Source: Serratia fonticola (GTDB taxonomy: Bacteria; Pseudomonadota; Gammaproteobacteria; Enterobacterales; Enterobacteriaceae). From it: 64,000 nucleotides of DNA. The stretch lies in NCBI RefSeq assembly GCF_006715025.1, contig NZ_VFMK01000001.1, positions 5,518,001 through 5,582,000 of the forward strand, read 5' to 3'. Shown piece by piece: positions 1 through 9,528 of this stretch (its first letter is position 1; every line of letters starts with the position of its first letter). The notes beneath the pieces are model-generated. The model ran no database searches. It was not told where the DNA came from and was given only the letters and a program-made list of their open reading frames with translations. The position numbers and the translations under genes were made by a program.

Positions 1-729
1 GGGATCCGCAACCCAGCCGCGAATGCCAAGATCGCCATGTTGCCAGGAAACCGCTAGCGCATGCTGTAAAAAAGCCGGGCCGCAGATGCTGGCAAGACGT
101 CGCTCATGCTGGCTTTCGTCTTTGGCTGCACGATACTGACGCATCAGTTTGCCATTATGGCTCAGGTTGATTGCCACATCGAAGCGCGCCAGCGCAATAC
201 GCCGAACCACTTCATCGATATGACCAAATTCGGTTTTTTCCGTGCGCATAAATTTACGCCGCGCGGGCGTATTGTAAAACAGATCAAGCACTTCGACCGT
301 GCAACCTATCGGGTGGGCAGCCGGTTTGACGGTGACGTCCTGATCTCGTCCTTCCGCGTAGGCCTGCCAGGCTTCGCTTTGTTCTGCCGTACGAGAGGTC
401 AGCATCAGGCGGGATACCGAACTGATACTGGCCAGCGCTTCACCACGGAAGCCGAGACTGATAATCGCTTCCAGATCGTCCAGTGTGCTGATTTTACTGG
501 TGGCATGACGAGCCAACGCCAAGGCCAGGTCCGCTTTGCCAATGCCGCAACCGTTATCACGGATACGGATAAGCTTGGCCCCGCCGCGTTCAATATCGAT
601 ATCAATACGGGTTGCCCCTGCATCCAGGCTGTTTTCTACCAGTTCTTTCACAACCGACGCAGGCCGTTCGACCACTTCTCCGGCGGCAATCTGGTTGGCT
701 AACTGTGGCGGTAATACCTGGATAGGCAT
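1..729 (-). CDS. mutL: DNA mismatch repair protein MutL, N-terminal part
   Basis: The first 243 codons of MutL, cut by the window edge. MutL is the ATP-driven matchmaker that links MutS at a mismatch to MutH and UvrD. Visible GHKL ATPase motifs are NQIAAGEVVERP near residues 12-23, the catalytic Glu29 and Mg-binding Asn33 in KELVEN, the DNGCGI box near 58 and GFRGEAL near 94. The ATG at 727-729 lies 22 bp downstream of the amiB stop, so both belong to one minus-strand operon (nnr-tsaE-amiB-mutL), the enterobacterial order. The C-terminal dimerisation domain is outside the window. Confidence 0.97.
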   Translation of the reverse strand, partial: MPIQVLPPQLANQIAAGEVVERPASVVKELVENSLDAGATRIDIDIERGGAKLIRIRDNGCGIGKADLALALARHATSKISTLDDLEAIISLGFRGEALASISSVSRLMLTSRTAEQSEAWQAYAEGRDQDVTVKPAAHPIGCTVEVLDLFYNTPARRKFMRTEKTEFGHIDEVVRRIALARFDVAINLSHNGKLMRQYRAAKDESQHERRLASICGPAFLQHALAVSWQHGDLGIRGWVADP

Positions 730-751
730 GCGGCTCCCTCTGTGTTTGGCA

Positions 752-2482
752 TCAAGCCTGCGGAATAGTCAGCGTCCGGTCCAGCGGCGCTACGTCCGAC
801 TTTAATTTGTTCACCCGTTTAAGCTCACTGACGCTGACACCATAACGCACCGCAATGGAGGACAGGGTATCACCACGCGTGACTTTGTGCTTCGTCGGCT
901 TGGCGCTTTTTGCCTTGGCCTGAACCGGTACTGCCGCGGTTTTCCCGGCAGGCACCTTCAGGCGTTGGCCAACCCAGACACCGTCTTTCTTCAGCTTATT
1001 CAGATCGCGCAGCGTCGCCATACTGGTGCCATAGCTATCGGCAATACCGGACAAGGTTTCTGCCCGCTTCACCACGTGGATCTGCGTTTTACTCACATTC
1101 GCGCTATTGCTGGCCGGACGACTCACCGGTTCGGGTTGTCTTAAATCTTGTGTAGTCGAGTTAACCGCCGCTGCGACGTCCAGCGGACGGTTTTCCACCT
1201 TTGGGTCGGCTTGTAGCGGATGCGCCAGGAAATAATTGCGCAGACCGTTATGGATCGCCCGTGCAATTTTATCCTGATATGCGCTACTGCCCAGCAGTCG
1301 CTCCTCCGTGCTATTACTGATAAACCCAGTTTCCACCAGCAGTGATGGAATATCCGGTGAACGCAGCACTCCCAGGCTGGCGTGTTCCGGACGGCGTTTG
1401 TGCAACGACCCCACGCTTTGTAACTGTTGCAACACCTTCACAGCCACATCGTAACCAACGCGTTGCGAATGCCCGAACTGCAGGTCAAGCACAGCTTGAC
1501 TCAGGTAAGGGTCTGCCTGACTGTTAGCCAACAGATCGCCCGCCCCGCCCAGCAGTTCGGATTGTTTTTCGTGCTGTTCCAGCCAGCCTGCCATCTCACT
1601 GTTGGCCCGGCGATTAGACAGAACCCACACCGAGGCCCCGTTAGCACTGCGATTCGGTGCCGCATCCGCATGGATGGAAACCAATACGTTGGCCCCCTGC
1701 TTACGCGCCACATCAGAACGCCCCATCACTGAAATGAAGTAATCACCGTTACGTGTCATGACCGGCTTGAACATCGGATCGGCATCGAGCAACGCGCGTA
1801 AACGATGCGCGATAGCAATAGTGACGTTTTTCTCTTTCAGACCGTTTGGCCCGATAGCGCCAGGATCCTGTCCCCCGTGACCCGCATCGATCGCGACAAC
1901 CACGCGATCGCCAGAGCCGGCGGAAACACGGCTACTGCGCGGCGTGACGTCTGTCGCCGTGCCTGAAACCACCGTCGGCTTCGAGGTGAATGGATTGGTG
2001 CCACTCGGCGTTTCCGGCGTTTTACGCACCGGTGCACTCGCCACCGGAGCAGGCTGCTTGCGAGCCACGTTGGCATTCGCACCACTCTCAGAGGTGATGG
2101 TGAATACCACGGTGTAAATATTGCCATCCTGGCGCGTTACCGCCCGGGTTTTCGCACGCTGCGTCAGATCAAACACCAGGCGCACGCTCTGAGCATCTTT
2201 CGGCTTACTGGAACGAATGCTTTTTACCAGATTCTGGCCACTGAAATTTAGCGGCAGGCCACTGACCTTACCGCTCTGATTCACGTCGAGAACCACACGA
2301 TCCGGCCCGTGCAACGAGAAGAAAGCATACGCTGGCGGCCCATTGAAGCTCACAGATACCGTGGCCTCACGCTGGGCATTGGTCACTTTGATATCGGACA
2401 ACGACGATGCAGCCCAAGCCCCCATGGGCCCCAACAGTGCAATCAAGGCGATAACAGCAAGTTTTCTTAACCCATACATCAT
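752..2482 (-). CDS. amiB: N-acetylmuramoyl-L-alanine amidase AmiB
   Basis: Periplasmic zinc amidase that cleaves the amide bond between N-acetylmuramic acid and the stem peptide during daughter-cell separation; in E. coli it is activated by EnvC. The 576 residues show a signal peptide (about 1-25), an AMIN septum-targeting domain (about 27-130), a low-complexity linker, the Amidase_3 domain (about 193-415) with candidate zinc ligands His202 in DAGHGG, Glu217 and His271 in SIHAD, the VETGFISN motif with its catalytic Glu, and two C-terminal LysM repeats (about 468-512 and 531-575). E. coli AmiB is about 130 residues shorter, so the tail is extended. The stop lies just after mutL and the start 7 bp after tsaE. 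Met1 and Met2 are both possible starts. Confidence 0.95.
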   Translation of the reverse strand: MMYGLRKLAVIALIALLGPMGAWAASSLSDIKVTNAQREATVSVSFNGPPAYAFFSLHGPDRVVLDVNQSGKVSGLPLNFSGQNLVKSIRSSKPKDAQSVRLVFDLTQRAKTRAVTRQDGNIYTVVFTITSESGANANVARKQPAPVASAPVRKTPETPSGTNPFTSKPTVVSGTATDVTPRSSRVSAGSGDRVVVAIDAGHGGQDPGAIGPNGLKEKNVTIAIAHRLRALLDADPMFKPVMTRNGDYFISVMGRSDVARKQGANVLVSIHADAAPNRSANGASVWVLSNRRANSEMAGWLEQHEKQSELLGGAGDLLANSQADPYLSQAVLDLQFGHSQRVGYDVAVKVLQQLQSVGSLHKRRPEHASLGVLRSPDIPSLLVETGFISNSTEERLLGSSAYQDKIARAIHNGLRNYFLAHPLQADPKVENRPLDVAAAVNSTTQDLRQPEPVSRPASNSANVSKTQIHVVKRAETLSGIADSYGTSMATLRDLNKLKKDGVWVGQRLKVPAGKTAAVPVQAKAKSAKPTKHKVTRGDTLSSIAVRYGVSVSELKRVNKLKSDVAPLDRTLTIPQA

Positions 2483-2489
2483 TGCTGCG

Positions 2490-2960
2490 TCATCCTTGTT
2501 GCCCGTGAATTCGATCTAAAAGTTGTGCGCCATAAGCCGAAACCGCCTGGATTTGCGCCTGCCGAGCTTCGCCCTGGTAACTGAGATGCAGTTCCAGATC
2601 GGGATTGGGGAGTATGCCTGCCCCTTGTTGCGGCCATTCCACCAGGCAAATGGCATCCTGAGCAAAATAATCGCGGATCCCCATAAATTCGAGCTCTTCT
2701 GGATCGGCTAAACGATATAAATCAAAGTGATATACCGCAAACGGCTGTAACGCATAGGGTTCCACCAACGTATACGTTGGACTTTTCACATTGCCCTTAT
2801 GGCCCAAGGATTGCAAAAAACCGCGGCTGAAGGTGGTTTTACCGGCACCCAAATCGCCATAAAGATAAATCACGCTGGCGCGATCGCAGGCTTTGGCCAA
2901 GGCAGCACCTAATGCGACTGTCGCTGCCTCATCCGGCAGAGGTAAAACGAGTTCTTTCAT
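2490..2960 (-). CDS. tsaE: tRNA threonylcarbamoyladenosine biosynthesis ATPase TsaE
   Basis: Cytoplasmic ATPase of the TsaBDE complex that makes N6-threonylcarbamoyladenosine at position 37 of tRNAs reading ANN codons. A P-loop GDLGAGKT is at residues 35-42, followed by SPTYTLVEPY and a HFDLYR motif typical of the family. The 156-residue length is normal. It sits 7 bp before amiB and 10 bp after nnr, so the four genes are probably co-transcribed and translationally coupled. Confidence 0.96.
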   Translation of the reverse strand: MKELVLPLPDEAATVALGAALAKACDRASVIYLYGDLGAGKTTFSRGFLQSLGHKGNVKSPTYTLVEPYALQPFAVYHFDLYRLADPEELEFMGIRDYFAQDAICLVEWPQQGAGILPNPDLELHLSYQGEARQAQIQAVSAYGAQLLDRIHGQQG

Positions 2961-2970
2961 TCGATTATGT

Positions 2971-4485
2971 CTATTTTGCCAACTCAGGGTTAACGTAATG
3001 TGGGATCATCGGCAGCAGATCGGTTGCCAATAACCCCCTTGTTCCTTGCTTTGCTGCCACGTAATCAGCAACGGCACCGTGCACAACACAGCCCGCGCAG
3101 GCAGCATCATACAGTGAGAGCTTTTGCGCCAGCAAACCGCCAATAATCCCCGACAACACATCACCCATGCCGCCAGACGCCATGCCGGCATTGCCAACGT
3201 CGGCGATCGCCATTTCGCCCTGCTGCCCAGCGATCAGCGTACCTGCACCTTTCAGCACCACGACACCACCGTACTGGGCCACCAATTTGCGTACTGCAAG
3301 TAAGCGATCACTCTCAATATCAGCGGTACGGCAACGCAATAATCTCGCGGCTTCGCCAGGGTGTGGGGTAATAATACGATTCTGACGCTTCTCAGGGTGT
3401 AATGCCAGCAAGTTAAGCGCATCAGCATCCCATAATGTTGGTTTATCACTGGCTTGCAACTGTTTCAATGCATTACGGCCCCACTCCCTCTGGCCAAGAC
3501 CGGGACCCACAACAACAACGTCAGCCCACTCGAGTGCCTGTTGCAACGTATCTTCGCTCAGATGCTGCACCATCAACTCTGGCCGGGCGGTCAACAACGG
3601 ACCAGCATGCTCAATGTGAGTAAGCACTCGCACCAATCCGGCCCCGGCACGTAATGCGGCCTCTGCCGCCATGCGTATTGCCCCGCCGAAACCGTGATCT
3701 CCGCCAACCACCAGCAAACGCCCGTGCTCCCCCTTATGAGAGCAGGGACGGCGGGGTTTCAACCACCGCTCCAGATCGAGCGCGGTAACCCGCTGAATCT
3801 GTGGAGATTGCTTAGCCAACCAGTCTGCTAATCCCAATGTACTGTAGTGAAGCCGCCCAACCCAGTCGCGGGCTTGTCCGGTCAGCAGGCCTGGTTTAAG
3901 CGCAATAAAAGTCAGAGTATGTGCTGCACGGATCACCGCACCTGGAACCCCTCCGCTATCTGCCAGCAGGCCGGAAGGGATATCCAGGGAAATGACCGGC
4001 ATACTGGCCCGGTTAGCCGCCTCGATTAACGCGTCATAAGGGGCTCGCGGTGCCGCCCCTAGCCCCGTACCGAGCAGTCCATCAATAATCAGATCGATAT
4101 CTTCCGGCCAGCGGCTGTCAGCAGGTTGAATTTTGCCTCCGCTTTCTAACCAGGCCTGCCTGGCAGTAGCGGCTTCCAATGGCAATGGCCGGGAGCCTTC
4201 GCAGGCGATGACCGTGACCTTGGCTCCGGCCGCCGCAGCCAAACGGGCGACGACATAACCGTCCCCACCGTTATTACCATGCCCGCACAACACCAGCCAA
4301 TGGCTGCTGGCCGGATAATAGTCACGCGCCAAGGCATAAGCTGCCGCACCGGCACGCAACATGAGTGAATACAGAGAGATGCCCAGCGTTGCGGCTGCCT
4401 TAGATTCTGCCTGTCTGATCCAGTCCGCAGACCAGACCGAATGTGGTAAACTGGTGCTGTATGGTTTCTCACTATGGCTCGGCAT
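2971..4485 (-). CDS. nnr: Bifunctional NAD(P)HX epimerase / ADP-dependent dehydratase Nnr
   Basis: Repairs hydrated NADH and NADPH: the N-terminal YjeF_N domain epimerises NAD(P)HX and the C-terminal ribokinase-like domain dehydrates the S form using ADP. GHGNNGGDG near residue 75 marks the epimerase, and GNAGMASGGMGDVLSG near residue 430 marks the nucleotide site of the dehydratase. I chose the ATG at 4483-4485 (504 residues, MPSHSEKP...) over an in-frame start at 4506, because its length matches the E. coli protein and the longer form would run into queG. Its start codon overlaps that of the divergent queG. Confidence 0.95.
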   Translation of the reverse strand: MPSHSEKPYSTSLPHSVWSADWIRQAESKAAATLGISLYSLMLRAGAAAYALARDYYPASSHWLVLCGHGNNGGDGYVVARLAAAAGAKVTVIACEGSRPLPLEAATARQAWLESGGKIQPADSRWPEDIDLIIDGLLGTGLGAAPRAPYDALIEAANRASMPVISLDIPSGLLADSGGVPGAVIRAAHTLTFIALKPGLLTGQARDWVGRLHYSTLGLADWLAKQSPQIQRVTALDLERWLKPRRPCSHKGEHGRLLVVGGDHGFGGAIRMAAEAALRAGAGLVRVLTHIEHAGPLLTARPELMVQHLSEDTLQQALEWADVVVVGPGLGQREWGRNALKQLQASDKPTLWDADALNLLALHPEKRQNRIITPHPGEAARLLRCRTADIESDRLLAVRKLVAQYGGVVVLKGAGTLIAGQQGEMAIADVGNAGMASGGMGDVLSGIIGGLLAQKLSLYDAACAGCVVHGAVADYVAAKQGTRGLLATDLLPMIPHYVNPELAK

Positions 4486-5623
4486 GACGCATCCCCTCGA
4501 TCTCAATCAACTTGCCCAACATATCAAGCAATGGGGCCAATCGCTAGGATTCCAGCAGGTAGGCATCTGCGATACCGACTTGAGCGCAGAAGAGCCCAAA
4601 TTGCAGGCGTGGCTGGATAAGCAATACCACGGCGAAATGGAGTGGATGGCACGCCACGGCATGCTGCGTGCGCGGCCACACGAGCTGTTACCCGGCACAC
4701 TGCGGGTGATCAGTGTCCGCATGAACTACCTGCCCGCCAAAGCGGCATTTGCCACTACGCTGAAAAACCCTGAGCTAGGCTATGTTAGCCGCTATGCGCT
4801 AGGGCGCGACTATCACAAGCTGCTACGCCAACGGCTAAAAAAACTCGGCGATCAAATTCAGGCTTACTGTGGTGAGTTGAATTTCCGCCCGTTTGTCGAT
4901 TCGGCGCCCATCATGGAACGTGCACTGGCGTCGAAAGCCGGTATCGGCTGGGTTGGTAAACACTCACTGCTCCTCAACCGCGAGGCCGGTTCCTGGTTTT
5001 TTCTGGGAGAGTTGCTGATCGACCTGCCCCTGCCGGTAGATCCCCCCCAGGAGGAGCAGTGCGGACGTTGTGTGGCCTGTATCACCACTTGCCCTACCGG
5101 CGCAATCGTCGCGCCCTATACCGTGGATGCCCGGCGCTGTATTTCCTACCTGACGATCGAGTTGGAGGGTGCCATTCCGGAGGCGTTCCGGCCACTGATG
5201 GGCAACCGGATTTACGGCTGTGACGATTGTCAGCTCATTTGCCCTTGGAACCGATTCGCGCAGTTGACTGACGAGGAGGATTTCAGCCCACGCGCCGCTT
5301 TACATGCTCCGCAGTTGATTGAACTGTTCGGCTGGAGCGAGGAAAAGTTTCTGCGCATCACCGAAGGCTCTTCCATCCGGCGTATCGGCCATCTGCGCTG
5401 GTTGCGCAATATCGCCGTGGCTCTTGGCAACGCCCCCTATCTGGATCTGATTGTCGGCGCATTACAAACTCGACAAGGTCAAGACCCGATGCTGGACGAA
5501 CATATCGATTGGGCACTAGCACAGCAACTTATGCGGCGTGAGGCTTTGGGCATTGAAGTACAGACTGCGCAGAAAAAACGGTTGGTTCGAGCAATAGAAA
5601 AAGGATTACCGAGGGATGCTTAA
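4484..5623 (+). CDS. queG: Epoxyqueuosine reductase QueG
   Basis: Cobalamin- and iron-sulfur-dependent enzyme that reduces epoxyqueuosine to queuosine in tRNA, the last step of Q biosynthesis. Two ferredoxin-type 4Fe-4S motifs are visible, CGRCVACITTCPTG and CDDCQLICPW, downstream of the reductase domain with VDSAPIMER. The frame is open upstream to 4361, but the ATG at 4484 (MTHPLDLNQLAQHIK...) matches the family N-terminus and gives 379 residues, the usual size. The first two bases of this ATG are also part of the nnr start codon on the other strand. It is closely similar to E. coli QueG from end to end. Confidence 0.96.
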   Translation: MTHPLDLNQLAQHIKQWGQSLGFQQVGICDTDLSAEEPKLQAWLDKQYHGEMEWMARHGMLRARPHELLPGTLRVISVRMNYLPAKAAFATTLKNPELGYVSRYALGRDYHKLLRQRLKKLGDQIQAYCGELNFRPFVDSAPIMERALASKAGIGWVGKHSLLLNREAGSWFFLGELLIDLPLPVDPPQEEQCGRCVACITTCPTGAIVAPYTVDARRCISYLTIELEGAIPEAFRPLMGNRIYGCDDCQLICPWNRFAQLTDEEDFSPRAALHAPQLIELFGWSEEKFLRITEGSSIRRIGHLRWLRNIAVALGNAPYLDLIVGALQTRQGQDPMLDEHIDWALAQQLMRREALGIEVQTAQKKRLVRAIEKGLPRDA

Positions 5624-5934
5624 TGCCAATCCCATACCTATCAATCTCCCCTGCCAACGCGCTCTGTGGATTTGTGCATAAAAATAAAAATGCGTTGTCT
5701 TTCAACTGCAACAAAAAGAGCAAGTGATCGGGATAACGTTTTATAAGAAATAAATATCTTTATTTATCAATTAAATAAATATTTCATTTGTGTGGCGTTG
5801 CTTTTTTAAGCGGCAGGTATTATGTAAGTAAGCTGTGGATAACTCTGTTCACAACATTATATCTTGATATGAATAACCGCAAAGGAAAACCCGCAGGGAG
5901 CGGCGCTGAACTGAGTTTGAAGTGAAGATAAAAT
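5624..5934. other. Non-coding gap between queG and tRNA-Gly
   Basis: No gene is visible in these 311 bp. The segment 5740-5800 is very AT-rich and holds an imperfect inverted repeat (AAATATCTTTATTTA facing TAAATAAATATTT, about 5753-5783). Near 5882-5905, on the minus strand, a short CCGC/GCGG stem followed by GTTTTCCTTT could end the tRNA-Gly transcript; that is a weak call. Confidence 0.5.
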
Positions 5935-6010
<76 letters not shown>

Positions 6011-6065
6011 ATTGAGATGCTTTGAGCATCCGGCCAACAAATAACAATATGGCCTTTGAAATTTT

Positions 6066-6141
<76 letters not shown>

Positions 6142-6206
6142 GTCGCATGGGTACTACTTTACTACTTTATTTATTCATCATGCCACATCAGCAGCATTGT
6201 TGAATT

Positions 6207-6282
<76 letters not shown>

Positions 6283-6333
6283 CCGGCGTATCGATGTTTG
6301 AAAGATAAAATTCTTCATCGGTACGGGGTGCGC

Positions 6334-6361
6334 ATTATACGAGAAATCCTTTTTGCCGCAA
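6334..6361 (-). promoter_or_regulatory. Promoter of the tRNA-Gly cluster
   Basis: On the minus strand TTGCGG is followed 16 bp later by a perfect TATAAT and a GC-rich GCGCACC discriminator, the layout of stringently controlled stable-RNA promoters. It sits directly upstream of the first tRNA-Gly gene. Confidence 0.8.
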
Positions 6362-6461
6362 GCCCCTGAAAGCAAAAAAACACGAATTTTGTTTGATCGC
6401 TGCTTTAAGCGCCAAAGTGGTGAATTAAGCGCCAGCAAGGCATTCAGAGGCACCGAGCGCG

Positions 6462-7007
6462 TTACAGTTGAATAAAATGCTCGCGGTAATACGCCAGTTC
6501 AGCAACAGACTCACGGATATCGTCCAATGCCTGATGTGTCCCCTGCTTCTTGAAACCGGGCAGGATTTCAGGCTTCCAGCGGCGCGCCAGTTCCTTCAAG
6601 GTACTGACGTCGAGATAGCGATAATGGAAATAGGCTTCCAGCAACGGCATATAACGGAACAGGAAACGGCGATCCTGGCCAACGCTGTTACCACAGATTG
6701 GCGATTTGCCTGCAGGCACCCACTCTTGCAGGAAGGCGATAGTGGCCAGCTCGGCGGCACGATCGTCAAACTGACTGGCTTTAACTCGCTCAACCAACCC
6801 GCTCCCCGTATGGGTACGCACATTCCAGTCATCCATCAACGCCAGTTGCTCGTCTGATTGATGCACCGCAATCACCGGGCCTTCAGCTAGGATATTCAGA
6901 TCGGCATCGGTTACCAGCGTTGCGATCTCGATAATACGATCGCGTTCGGGATCCAGCCCGGTCATCTCCAGATCGATCCAAATCAGGTTATTTTCGTTTC
7001 CTGTCAT
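6462..7007 (-). CDS. orn: Oligoribonuclease Orn
   Basis: 3'-5' exoribonuclease that finishes RNA decay by degrading di- to pentanucleotides, including pGpG from cyclic-di-GMP. The DEDDh catalytic set is in place: Asp12 and Glu14 (WIDLEMTGLD), Asp112 region, His158 and Asp163 (HQALDDI). The ATG at 7005-7007 (MTGNENNLIW) gives 181 residues, the E. coli length; the frame is open for 14 more codons upstream without family support. It is divergent from rsgA and upstream of the tRNA-Gly cluster. Confidence 0.97.
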   Translation of the reverse strand: MTGNENNLIWIDLEMTGLDPERDRIIEIATLVTDADLNILAEGPVIAVHQSDEQLALMDDWNVRTHTGSGLVERVKASQFDDRAAELATIAFLQEWVPAGKSPICGNSVGQDRRFLFRYMPLLEAYFHYRYLDVSTLKELARRWKPEILPGFKKQGTHQALDDIRESVAELAYYREHFIQL

Positions 7008-7074
7008 GATATTTCCTGCGTAAAAGCCGAAAGATAAAATAAAGCCCAATCAAGCCGACAGCCAATGCCAAGGC

Positions 7075-7201
7075 TATAGCCTATGGATTTCAAGTTGCAG
7101 CCCGGCGGCAATAACGTCAATCCCCTGGCGCTTAAGAAGCTGAGTGGCTGGGGTTAACGCTCGCAGGTAACAAGACTGCGGCTTGAAAGACAACGGGTAT
7201 A
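7075..7201. repeat. MITE-like palindromic repeat, copy 1
   Basis: A 127-bp unit whose ends form an imperfect 26-bp inverted repeat: TATAGCCTATGGATTTCAAG at the left, and CTTGAAAGACAACGGGTATA at the right. The interior carries a GGCGGCAA segment and a CTTAAGAAGCTGAGTGGCTG stretch. It is one of four relatives in this window, lying in the orn/rsgA intergenic gap. No coding capacity; probably a non-autonomous repeat of the ERIC type. Confidence 0.75.
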
Positions 7202-7260
7202 CAACGGTTATTTAATCTAAAATAGCGTGTATCATAGCCTTTTTGCTCGTTCCGAGCGAG

Positions 7261-7462
7261 ATTACCCGATGGATTTCAAGTTGCGGCGAAGCGGCAAACG
7301 TAGGAGTCCCCAGGAGCTTACTGAGGTAAGTGACTGACGTGACAAATTCTGTCTGAAAAACAGAGATGAACGCTGTGAACAGCGGCCCCGAAGGGGGAGC
7401 CCCATGAATGGGCGGAATAACTACGTAAAACCAACAACGCAGCGGCTGGAAAGACAGCTATT
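7261..7462. repeat. MITE-like palindromic repeat, copy 2 (long, degenerate)
   Basis: Starts TTACCCGATGGATTTCAAG and shares the interior CCCAGGAGCTTACTGAGG type core with copy 1. The right end, near AGCGGCTGGAAAGACAGCTATT, is a diverged inverted copy. The middle contains about 80 bp of extra sequence. It ends just before the rsgA ribosome-binding site, so it forms most of the rsgA leader. Confidence 0.6.
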
Positions 7463-7485
7463 AAAGCCGATTCAAGTGAGGCGCA

Positions 7486-8535
7486 GTGACGAAGAACAAA
7501 CTGTCCAAAGGTCAGCAACGCCGCGTGCAGGCGAACCACCAGCGTCGCCTTAAGCGCACAGACAATAAACCGGAACTGGATGATTCCCAACTGGGTGAAC
7601 CGCAAGATGGGATCGTGATCAGCCGTTTTGGCATGCATGCCGATGTTGAAGCCGCAGATGGTACGCAGCATCGTTGCAACATCCGCCGCACCCTACGTTC
7701 GCTGGTCACCGGCGATCGCGTGGTTTGGCGCCCAGGCGTAGGCGCTCATGCAGGTGTTAAAGGCATCGTTGAAGCCGTGCACGAGCGCACTTCAGTATTG
7801 AACCGTCCGGACTTTTACGACGGCGTAAAACCGATCGCCGCCAACATCGATCAGATTGTTATTGTTTCGGCGATCTTGCCCGAACTTTCCCTCAATATGA
7901 TCGATCGCTACCTGGTCGCCTGTGAGACATTGGAAGTCGAGCCGTTGATCGTTCTGAACAAAATCGATCTGCTGGATGCCGAGGCACGCAAGCTGGTTGA
8001 CGGCATGATGGATATCTACCGTCGTATCGGTTATCGCGTTCTGGAAGTTTCCAGCCAGACCCGTGAAGGCATGCAAGCCTTTGAGCAGGCCCTTGCCGAC
8101 CGTATCAGTATCTTTGCCGGCCAGTCTGGCGTGGGGAAATCCAGCCTGTTGAATGCGCTGTTACCCCCGACAGAAAAGCAAATTCTGGTAAATGAGGTTT
8201 CCGACGTTTCCGGCCTGGGGCAACATACCACCACCGCGGCACGGCTGTATCACTTCCAGCATGGCGGTGACGTCATTGATTCCCCTGGCGTGCGTGAATT
8301 CGGACTGTGGCATCTGGAGCCGGAACAAATCACCCGTGCGTATGTCGAATTCCGTGACTATTTAGGCGGTTGTAAATTCCGTGACTGTCGCCACGATACC
8401 GACCCCGGCTGCGCTATTCGAGCTGCCGTGGAGAACGGCGCGATAGCGCAAGAACGTTTCGACAACTACCACCGCATCCTGGAAAGCATGGCGCAGGTAA
8501 AAACCCGCAAAAATTTCCCGGAAGCAGACAACTGA
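7486..8535 (+). CDS. rsgA: Small ribosomal subunit biogenesis GTPase RsgA
   Basis: Circularly permuted GTPase that helps late maturation of the 30S subunit. Order seen: basic N-terminus, OB-fold, G4 LNKID, then G1 GQSGVGKSS near residue 212, G3 DSPGV, and a C-terminal zinc-binding region built on CRHDTDPGC. It starts with GTG at 7486 behind a GTGAGG Shine-Dalgarno; 349 residues is the family length. Psd follows after 83 bp. The leader is occupied by a palindromic repeat. Confidence 0.96.
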   Translation: MTKNKLSKGQQRRVQANHQRRLKRTDNKPELDDSQLGEPQDGIVISRFGMHADVEAADGTQHRCNIRRTLRSLVTGDRVVWRPGVGAHAGVKGIVEAVHERTSVLNRPDFYDGVKPIAANIDQIVIVSAILPELSLNMIDRYLVACETLEVEPLIVLNKIDLLDAEARKLVDGMMDIYRRIGYRVLEVSSQTREGMQAFEQALADRISIFAGQSGVGKSSLLNALLPPTEKQILVNEVSDVSGLGQHTTTAARLYHFQHGGDVIDSPGVREFGLWHLEPEQITRAYVEFRDYLGGCKFRDCRHDTDPGCAIRAAVENGAIAQERFDNYHRILESMAQVKTRKNFPEADN

Positions 8536-8546
8536 TTCAATAATGA

Positions 8547-8593
8547 GGGGACGGGTATGAACAGTGGCATTGTCACTGCGGCCCTATGTCCCC
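8547..8593 (+). other. Nested hairpin between rsgA and psd
   Basis: An outer GGGGAC/GTCCCC pair encloses an inner CAGTG/CACTG stem. It sits 25 bp before the psd start and has no T-run, so it is a possible RNA processing or attenuation structure rather than a terminator. Confidence 0.4.
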
Positions 8594-8618
8594 TTACATA
8601 CCCTTTCAAGAGGTTAAC

Positions 8619-9515
8619 GTGCTGGATAGCATCAAAATTAAATTACAGTATTGGCTGCCAAAACTGGCGCTGACCCGCCTTGCAGGTTGGGGAGCGGAAA
8701 AAAAGGCCGGTTGGCTGACGCAACTGGTGGTGAAAATCTTCGCCCGCTATTACCGCGTGGAGATGCAAGAAGCACAAAATCCGGACCTGACCTCCTATGC
8801 CACCTTCAACGATTTCTTCGTTCGTCCGCTGCGTGAAGGCGCTCGTCCTATCGTGGCAGAACCTCACGTCCTGGCTCTGCCAGCCGATGGGGCTATCAGC
8901 CAACTGGGTGCAATCCGCGACGATCAGATTTTCCAGGCTAAAGGCCATCATTACACGCTAGAGGCGCTGTTAGCAGGTAACTACTTACTGGCAGAGGCAT
9001 TCCGTAACGGGCTGTTTGCCACGACTTATCTGGCTCCACGTGACTATCACCGTGTCCATATGCCTTGTGACGGCGTGCTACGCGAAATGATTTATGTGCC
9101 AGGCGATCTGTTCTCGGTAAACCCACTGACTGCCGCCAACGTACCGAATCTGTTTGCCCGTAACGAACGTGTTATCTGCGTGTTTGATACCGTATTGGGT
9201 CCAATGGTGCAGATCCTGGTGGGTGCGACCATTGTTGGCAGCATCGAAACCGTCTGGGCAGGTACCGTTACGCCACCGCGCGAAGGGATCATCAAGCGTT
9301 GGACCTATCCTGCCGCAGGCATGGAAGGGGCGATTCAACTGACCAAAGGGGAAGAAATGGGGCGCTTTAAGCTCGGTTCTACGGTCATCAACCTGTTCAC
9401 ACCGGACAGCGTACAATTCGTTCCACAGTTGAACAACGGTACCGTGACCCGCATGGGGCAAGCCTTCGCAGAAATTGTGGCTGCACCAGACGCCACCATG
9501 ACTTCGCAGACCTAA
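8619..9515 (+). CDS. psd: Phosphatidylserine decarboxylase proenzyme
   Basis: Inner-membrane enzyme making phosphatidylethanolamine from phosphatidylserine. The LGST motif (Leu252-Thr255) is the self-cleavage site, with Ser254 becoming the pyruvoyl group; His in DYHRVHMP is part of the catalytic set. I prefer the GTG at 8619 (VLDSIKIKLQYW, AAGAGGT ribosome site 5 bp upstream), which gives 298 residues and aligns with E. coli Psd, over the in-frame ATG at 8586. The C-terminal tail is shorter than in E. coli. It lies 13 bp before mscM. Confidence 0.95.
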   Translation: MLDSIKIKLQYWLPKLALTRLAGWGAEKKAGWLTQLVVKIFARYYRVEMQEAQNPDLTSYATFNDFFVRPLREGARPIVAEPHVLALPADGAISQLGAIRDDQIFQAKGHHYTLEALLAGNYLLAEAFRNGLFATTYLAPRDYHRVHMPCDGVLREMIYVPGDLFSVNPLTAANVPNLFARNERVICVFDTVLGPMVQILVGATIVGSIETVWAGTVTPPREGIIKRWTYPAAGMEGAIQLTKGEEMGRFKLGSTVINLFTPDSVQFVPQLNNGTVTRMGQAFAEIVAAPDATMTSQT

Positions 9516-9528
9516 GGGAACTGACGCT

